Origin: Epiperipatus broadwayi | Taxonomy: Eukaryota > Onychophora > Udeonychophora > Euonychophora > Peripatidae | Length of the DNA stretch: 64,000 bases | Direction: 5' to 3' | NCBI GenBank assembly: GCA_028023455.1 | Contig: JAQFVV010006720.1 | Span: 301,085 to 365,084 of the forward strand | Shown: positions 57,046-64,000 of the stretch, piece by piece | Position numbering within the stretch: position 1 is the stretch's first letter | How the letters are laid out: each line of letters begins with the position of its first letter | Position numbers and translations under genes: made by a program | Notes under the pieces: model-generated | What the model saw: the letters and a program-made list of their open reading frames with translations, nothing else | Databases searched by the model: none | What the model was told of the DNA's origin: nothing

Positions 57046-58720
57046 TATAAAAATATAGAGTATTTTATTCTGAAATTTAGTTACATCTCATCTGATAAAA
57101 TTAGAAATAGGATACATTAAATGGTATTCAGAGAGATAGAAGTTTAACATTGACACATCATGCATGACATGCACTAGAGGGATTAATATGTTGCATACAG
57201 GCAAAGGTAGGAGCTTGGAATTTGGTATCTTGGTGACTGGTGACTAAACTTCCATGTCTCAGAATGTACAAATATAGTTCTAAACTTTTGTCCCTGCAAA
57301 ACCACAGCATTTTCTAGGTAAACCAATCTGTCAGAATAGAATTCAATGTCATAATATTTAGGGTGTGAGCAATATACCAAAGGAATGCACAAAAAACCAA
57401 CCCCTTATCATTTCTAGGATAGGCAATTTCTATCTAGGTATGAAAGAAATCAGCCTTAGGGAGGCAAAACAATTAGCTTCCATGTGACATTAAAAATGTA
57501 GCAAAAAAAAATAATAGCTAAGTTTTTTGAAAATTATTGAAGTCAAGTTTATATGCTGACCTAATCTCTCTCTTTTGTTGATCACAACTTGTTTAGTAGT
57601 TTTTGTTCCAGATCGGTTTTTTATAATTTAATTTGCTATATTCTCAGAAAATCCGAAAAATCCTGTTCATTTATCAATTGTCTTACAGTATGGTCCATAG
57701 ATTTTGAATAGGTTAATTTATTCAAACTTACTTTAAAATTTATTTTTACTTTAACTTTTTAAATAGGTCAAAATAGAGTGTGAAGGATTAATTTTATTAT
57801 TATTATTATTTTTTTTTTTATGAAAAACAAATCTGACATTTGGCAAACATTTTACTCTATATGTAACAAATTTAAGCATAATTTATCTATTTATGCAGAA
57901 ATATTGCAATTTCTATATTAAATTTACAAAAATATTAAAAAAAATTCTTTAATTCTTTAAATCTATATCATTATATTTTTTCTGCCTATATGTAGGTTTT
58001 GGTAACAGATAGAGCAAGATTTACATTTATTAAAACATAGAGCACATATGTGTGAACATGCTTATTTATTACTTATATATATGCATATTTATTATATATA
58101 TATATATATATATATTTTTATATTTTTTTATATATATATATATATATATGCATGTCCAGTAATGTATGCTGTTAAATACACATATTTAACCATAATTATT
58201 TATTTTAAAATTTAGTTTAATATATAAGGATTTGAGTATATACATACAGAAATAAAATACTATTATAGCATGTAGTAGGTGAAACAGGATGATATACAGA
58301 TCTGGCTGTTTCATATCACAAAAGTCATGGAAAAATTTATTAATTTTATTAGATAAATGTCTTTACTCTGGGTTTATTACTTTGGAAATTTCAATGATAG
58401 TCTTGCCCTATGTTGTTAATATAGCCTACATTACCCTAAACTTCCCCAATTTGCTTTAGTTTAACTTCCACATTAAATAAAACAAACAACAAATAAAATA
58501 TTATCAATAACTATATGCATATCTAAATCAATTTGTCTAAACTAAGAAATATAAAACATAATAATATATTAGGAACTATGTTTATTTGACTTTTAAGAAA
58601 GATCGTTATTCTCGGATGCAATTATATACACCTTTAAACTTCATGCAAACCTATTATCGCATATGATAATGGCTTCACATCAAGGTTCTATTCTCATCTT
58701 TCTGTGTCATTTTTTGGGAA
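57046..58720. other. Intergenic; short TA runs
   Basis: No gene recognised; a 69-codon minus frame at 57392-57183 has no known motif. TA runs lie near 58094-58113 and 58130-58149, the pair flanking a tttttatattttttta patch. Confidence 0.45.
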
Positions 58721-58721
58721 T

Positions 58722-58786
58722 GAGACTGCAGTTCACAATGGTTAAGGACTCAGCCATTTCCTCTGTTGTTCGATTCTACACCCCAC
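58722..58786 (+). ncRNA. tRNA-like / SINE-head-like fragment
   Basis: caatggttaaggactcagcc resembles the D-arm/A-box region of Ser/Leu-type tRNAs, and 27 bp on, tgttcgattctacacc resembles a Pol III B box (consensus GTTCGANTC). Spacing is about right for a degenerate tRNA-derived SINE head. No cloverleaf is complete. Confidence 0.25.
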
Positions 58787-59237
58787 CTTTGTTTGTTGAA
58801 TGTTTCCTGGCATATTTTGCTATATTATTCTGAATATCTGGGTCTCTGTAAAAGAAAAGCCATTATTCCCATGGCACACTCTAATTCTGTAAGGACCTTT
58901 GTATAATGAAAAAAAGAAACCTTTTAAGATGTATATTGCTTCTCCGATGGGTCTTGTATTCATTGTTTTCGACTGGGTCTGGAATGGTTCTTTCTTCAAC
59001 TGGAAGTGTGTTTACAATGCATCTTAGTATATTCCTTCCTCAGCTTCAGAGCTCAAATCCTTATCCAATTGCTTGTCTTCAAAACATTGGGACTATTTTC
59101 CTTTTTTCTGCTCCTTTTCCATAATGTCTTTTCCACTCTAGCCTTCACATTGTCTTTACTATCCTTTCAAAATTTAAATTGTCCAAACTGGTTATGATCT
59201 CTACCTATTCAGAATAGTCTTCTTTCTTCATTAGTAA

Positions 59238-59430
59238 TTCAAAGACTAGCAGTTTTCATCGGGTTTTATTGTTTATTCTGCCACACTGTCTCAACTTCCT
59301 CTATCTAAATTCCTTTACTTTTCTTCATTCTCCACATATTAGTTTTCTTCTCCCTTGATTAGTTCAAAGGCTGGCAGTTTCCACCAAGTCTTATTTTCTA
59401 TTCTGCCCCTATGGCCCCACTTCCTCCATT
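59238..59430. repeat. Tandem duplication, period about 125 bp, within the decayed region
   Basis: ttcaaagactagcagtttt...ttctgccacactgtctcaac and ttcaaaggctggcagtttc...ttctgcccctatggccccac are successive copies at about 75% identity. Confidence 0.75.
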
Positions 59431-60276
59431 TAATTTACTTATTTGGCATGTTTTCATCTGTGAGACATTTTGCATCCCAATTATGCATGGCCTTAACGAC
59501 TATCCTTCTCCCTAGATTTGTCATAAAACCTATGTATTCTTTGTTCCGGGTGTGTTCTTGTCTTTGCTACCACTTTATATTATTGTTTAGTAGTTCAACT
59601 AACCCCAACTTATCAAACAAACCATTATTTTCTACATTTTCAAGAATTTTCCCCTGTTTGCAAATTTTCTTTTCTTTCTATCTCCATAAAGGTACTTTCT
59701 GTGTCTACTTCCAATGGTTCTGACCCATCTTGTCAAATATTGTCATTTTCATTTTTATGCTTCTTTTACCCATATCTAATTTCTTTCCAATTATCTCTTC
59801 ATAGCTTTCTTTTTTACTTTCAGGCTCTTTGTCTATTCTTACACAATGCTCTCTAACTGCATCCTCCTGCCTCCCTCTTTGTTCTTACAGAACTTCATCA
59901 GTTTCTATTATACTCTGGTCAAGCTGATCTTTGGTGGGAATCACTTGCTTTGTTTTTACAATTCTACCCTTCCTTTTATTTCCACCCCATCCTATTCACC
60001 ATTACTTTTAGATTTTCTTCTATTTTATCTATCTCCTCATGACTTTCTTATTTTCTCTCTGCTCAAATGGTCTTTGATCTCTTTGGGGTCCTTTTTCATC
60101 AATTCTGACTCATTCTGTTCAATACATTGTTCAGAATTTTTTTGTTTCCTCTATATCTTCTTTACATGTTCCCTCATAATTTACTTTCTTACTATCCATC
60201 TGTTTTTCTACTCCTTTGATCCACTTTCCAACTCTCTTCTCACTATTTATGCTAAATTTCTTGACAAATCTTGCAG

Positions 60277-60343
60277 AGTCCAGGCTCTGTTTTCTATGTT
60301 CTACCATTAAAGTCCAGGCTCTATTTTCTATGTTCTACCATTA
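60277..60343. repeat. Recent 34-bp tandem duplication
   Basis: agtccaggctctgttttcta and the next 13 bases (60277-60309) recur at 60311-60343 with one difference. Confidence 0.95.
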
Positions 60344-61009
60344 GTAAGTGTTTTCCCCTGGAAAAACCATACAAATCTTGCCTAACTGTTGCTTGACATT
60401 CATTGACCACATCCTTTACTCCTGTTTCTGCCTCATTTCCTTGACATATCCCACCTTGGTTAATCTCCTTTTTTTGCCTTTTGGTCATCAACAATATTTT
60501 TTCCATTACTCCCTCATTTGGGTTTCCTAGTATTCTAACCTCTTTCTTTCATTTTCTACTCTAACTATTCTTTCTTGTAAATCCTGCAATTTCTCTATTA
60601 TCTTTATTTATCCTTTTTGTGGTTTTATTCTCTATAAATTTGACACTTTTTTTTTAATTCATTTACTTCCACTTGCATTTCATGGCAATATTTGTTAACT
60701 CGACCTATTTCTTTCTCTTGTGCTTCTTTGTGATTCTCCCCCTCATTTAACTTTTATGGACCTGTGCTATGGTATGTTGGAAATATTCCCTCTTATTTTC
60801 CCTTTCATCCCTTTGCTTTTCCATCTTGTTCCTCACTTGAATCATGTCTTCCTTTACTATGCAAATGTTTTTCTTCATTTGTTTTTCATGTGTGGCTAAA
60901 ATTTTCTTTCACTTATTTAGACTTAGCATAATATATTTTGCATTCTATGATTAATTCTCCTTTTTTCAAGTGCTGCAAAATTATGGTTTATTTCTTAATT
61001 TCTGATCTA

Positions 61010-61530
61010 TTACTTAGCATTTCTTCCTAGTCTCTTTTTTATTTCCTTCTCTTTTCTTTTTTCTTCATTTTTCTTGTCTTTTTCCTTACATTTCTGGTCC
61101 CTTTTCTCTTTATTTTTCTTTTCTTTCTTGTATTTTTTCTTCCAGTCCTTTTTCTCTTTATCTTCTTCTTCTTTATTGTCTTTTGCTTTCCTATTCATTT
61201 TTTTTCTCTCATTTTTTCAATGGCTCTAAACTTATGGTTATTATTTCAATTCTGATCTCAAACATTTCCCTCATATTACTTACCATTTTTCCAATCCCAT
61301 TTCACTTTTCATTTTTTTCCTGTCTCTTTTTTCTTTTTCTTTCTTGTCCTTTTTCCTTTCTTCCTTGTTCCATTTATCTTTTTCTTCCTTTTTTTCTTGT
61401 ATTTTTTCCTTTCTTCCCAGCCCCTTTCCTTTTTTTCTTCTTTTGCTTTTTTGTCTTTTGCTTCCCTGTCCTTATTCTTTATTTCTTCTCTTTCTTCTTG
61501 GCCCTATTTCTCTTTTTAAATTTCTCCTTT
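61010..61530 (-). repeat. Two diverged Lys/Glu-rich coding units
   Basis: Minus-strand RKAKDNKEEEDKEKKDWKKK (61198 leftward) and REAKDKKAKEEKKGKGWEER (about 61480 leftward) are two versions of one unit about 280 bp apart. The array-like structure implies the protein grew by internal duplication. Confidence 0.55.
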
Positions 61531-62080
61531 TTTCTTTTCCTCCTTGTCTTTTCCTTTTCTATATTATTTCTTTTATTTATTTTTTCTTTTTTTCCTGTCT
61601 TGCTTGCTCTATCATTACTATCCTCTGTTCTATATTTTCATATTTTTTCTTAAATTGTTTCTGTCTGAGTATCATGCTCACTGTGTTTCCTTCTCTTACA
61701 CTATCATCTATGCTTGCCTCAACATCATTTTTTGTGTCATTGCTGCTATCCCTAATCATTTCTTTTCCTGATTTGTTTTTTTTTTATATTTTGATCTGTC
61801 TCACTGTTCTATCTTCGCTAGCCTCCTCTTTTTCTTTTATCATCTTCTTTTTTCTATCACCATGCATTATAATGTTGATTTCAAATTTTATAATTGTCTG
61901 ACTTGCTCTCCTTTCCTTTCAAAATATACTACATTTTATTTCAACCTGCTACCATATTTTTTATCTTTGACCAAGATGCCTAACATAATAATTAATGTTA
62001 AATTATCAATAAAATAAATTAAAATTCAACTTACCATGTCTTTTGTTGCTATTTGCAGAATTTAATTTTTTTATTCTCTC

Positions 62081-62346
<266 letters not shown>

Positions 62347-62619
62347 CGTGACTTTGCAAATTTTGTACACCAAATATTTGTATATTTGTCTTGCTCATTT
62401 TTTTTAAATATTTCACTTATTTCTCACTTTAATTCCTGAATACATATACTTTACAATTTACAACTTTAATTAAGAAAATTGTCTCCCTCTGACAACACAT
62501 ATATAACAGGATATTTTAACTTATTCTAATTACCTCATGTGCCAGCTGTCAGTAGGTGAGATATACATATATGATATGTGAATTAACAGGCCACATTCAA
62601 TCTGTGAATTTTATATTTT

Positions 62620-63990
62620 GCTATACAGTCTCATATATATATTTTAATGATCCGGACTGAGAGAGCTTAACATAATCTGCACTACAAAGTGCCATCTAGG
62701 CATTTCAACCTAGAAAAATTTATAAAGTAGGCAGATACGTAAGTCAAAAAAAATATTTTTTTTCCTTTATATAATTTGATATCCAGTCGTTAGCCCATTG
62801 TCACTAGCTCAGGGAGTAGCAGAGATTTAAATTTCATAATAAATTCTTATCTAAGAATATATAAAAAAGAATAAAATAAGCCACTTCCAGTAATTAACAC
62901 ACAAACATTTATTTACACACATATATAAAATTTAGCATTATTTTAGAATAACTTTTACTTTGGATTTTAACTTGATTTCAGAATTTAAATTTACATTTTA
63001 ATTTTTATAATATTATAAGTTTACATTTTAAATTTTTATAAGTTCGCACAGATGGGTTTATAAAATGTATTTTTAATGTTGAGTATAGATCGGTTACATA
63101 GATTTCATGGTCAAAAACATTTCAAAATAAACATAAACGATCAAAATACAAAATCATTGATACCGTCAATTGCATAGGGAATACAAGAAACCCAATGGTG
63201 TTCATCATAAGACACTGCATTGACACCAATAACTTAAAAGATATCCGACATAAATACGTTTTAGATACTCACCGTAAGGTATCAGTATTTACTGATTGTC
63301 TATATATTTTGATCAAATATGAAAACCAAAAACATAATCAACTGGTAACAAACCCATGCAAACATCTATACCCAACTTAAATTTAATGCATTTTTATTTA
63401 GGGTGTCAAGTATGAATAAATTACATAGATCTGCATTTGAAAAGAAAATATTGTTCCCTGATTTAACCTTAGGCAAAAAGTTCGCAGTCAAACCGGCATC
63501 AATCCATCTGATACATTTATGTATTAAATGTAGCATGAAAATACGACAACACAAAATACTATACTGTCAGGAATGTACATCTGAACAGTAAGTAGAGTTA
63601 GAGAAGACATGGTCTCTCCACCAACAGGAATGCTACATCTATTGGCGAGTAGAACAATAAAAAAACTCCATAGGAATGGATTGCGGTTCTTTGCCGACTT
63701 ACAAACCCATCCATAGGCAAACAGAAGGTGTGTGGCTTATATATGCAATCCTGCCTGTAGTGGATCACATACTACATCTACTAACTACATCAATATATCC
63801 AATCAATTAACCTAAATCAACTATGAAACAAATAACCTAAGATTTACCCTCCCCTAATATAAATTTACAAATCTATATAGCCATTCATGCCTGACATAAG
63901 TTTAACATTTATGTAATTTAGTCTAACGAAAAACAAAAATCATATTAAAAACATAAAAGAACAAAAAACAAATGGAAATGATTTTAAAAA
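62620..63990 (-). repeat. Large dispersed repeat, copy 2 (inverted relative to 36.0-37.4 kb)
   Basis: On the minus strand the order is flank (aaaatcatttccattt), B, A, linker, C. It matches copy 1 block by block but with B and A exchanged. It is cut by the window end, so its outer limit is unknown. Confidence 0.85.
63403..63716 (+). pseudogene. Decayed ORF with C-x2-C...C-x2-C (unknown family), copy 2
   Basis: Open from 63403 to TAA at 63589: FEKKILFPDLTLGKKF, HLIHLCIKCSMKIRQ and HKILYCQECTSEQ. The sister copy has CAA (Gln) where this copy has that TAA. A one-base deletion follows (caacagg against caaccagg), after which the shared frame continues through NGLRFFADLQTHP to TAG at 63714-63716. 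A tttttatttag|ggtgtc acceptor-like site precedes the ORF. Family unknown; the four cysteines suggest a small zinc-binding fold. Confidence 0.4.
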
Positions 63991-64000
63991 AAAATAAAAA

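Larger units (their letters stand above)
58850..62035 (-). pseudogene. Decayed Lys/Glu-rich, coiled-coil-like coding region
   Basis: For over 3 kb the plus strand is strongly C+T-rich, and the minus strand reads as charged helical protein in short overlapping frames. Examples: RDSSNDTKNDVEASIDDSV and FKKKYENIEQRIVMIEQ (61759-61577), AKDNKEEEDKEKKDWKKK (61198-61010), EDMIQVRNKMEKQRDEREN (about 60.87 kb), CHEMQVEVNELKKKCQIY (about 60.7 kb) and NQGGICQGNEAETGVKD (60506-60321). A possible intron (gtaagttg...tatgttag, about 56 bp) sits at the 5' end near 61975-62035. Many stops and frame changes show decay. I recognise no family; a structural or gag-like coiled-coil protein is possible. The Phe/Ser/Leu-rich plus-strand frames are its mirror image and are not genes. 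Confidence 0.4.

Noticed and set aside
57183-57392. 69-codon minus frame as a small gene
   Set aside because: Composition is protein-like but there is no motif, homologous copy or splice context in the window.
58906-61901. Long Phe/Ser/Leu-rich plus-strand frames resembling multi-pass membrane proteins
   Set aside because: They are the complement of Lys/Glu-rich minus-strand sequence in a C+T-rich tract; no start, domain or neighbour supports them.

Overview
The window is AT-rich eukaryotic (almost certainly invertebrate animal) DNA that consists of transposable elements, simple repeats and decayed coding sequence. I found no intact host gene. The evidence is: two families of Penelope-like elements (reverse transcriptase plus GIY-YIG nuclease); three APE-type LINEs, one of them RTE-like, as is common in metazoans; many long (TA)n and (TTA)n arrays; and spliceosomal-type signals (for example GTAAGT donors) rather than bacterial gene organisation. 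The species cannot be named from this sequence.

Layout. 0-5.6 kb: TA palindromes, an old Penelope-like fragment (about 1.16-1.9 kb), then a large inverted pair of a related element (2.17-5.42 kb). 5.6-11 kb: no gene recognised. 11.05-14.87 kb: a broken LINE on the minus strand (gag-like ORF1 with zinc knuckles, APE endonuclease, RT, C-terminal CCHC). 14.9-20.2 kb: intergenic with minisatellites. 20.24-23.75 kb: a short palindromic repeat and an inverted pair of a second Penelope-like family, about 99% identical at protein level. 24.3-27.74 kb: a nearly intact RTE-like LINE (minus) bounded by a 124-bp TA array. 28-35 kb: mostly featureless, with a copy of a 0.4-kb repeat at 31.1 kb and a (TAA)n/(TGA)n array. 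35.6-37.5 kb: a promoter-like segment followed by a 1.35-kb repeat whose inverted partner lies at 62.6-64.0 kb. 37.5-47 kb: TA arrays and minisatellites. 47.1-51.2 kb: a LINE (plus) lying between two (TTA)n arrays. 51.6-52.8 kb: TA palindromes and a small TIR element. 54.3-57.05 kb: a decayed minus-strand gene whose 3' half encodes eight 30-residue repeats and whose 5' flank is the same 0.4-kb repeat as at 31.1 kb. 58.7-62.05 kb: a second decayed, Lys/Glu-rich, coiled-coil-like minus-strand coding region ending at a (TTA)n array.

The unifying theme is (TA)n. TA arrays sit at element boundaries, inside the GIY codons of one Penelope family, and at the centres of perfect short palindromes whose arms are otherwise unique sequence. 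In four places a TA array can be compared with a sister copy; one copy has a short ATATAT seed and the other a long array, so the arrays grew in place. In the Penelope GIY motif the array length leaves each sister copy exactly one TA unit out of frame between RT and nuclease. Fold-back synthesis (or assembly turn-around) at self-complementary TA runs would explain the palindromes; raw long reads are the decisive test.
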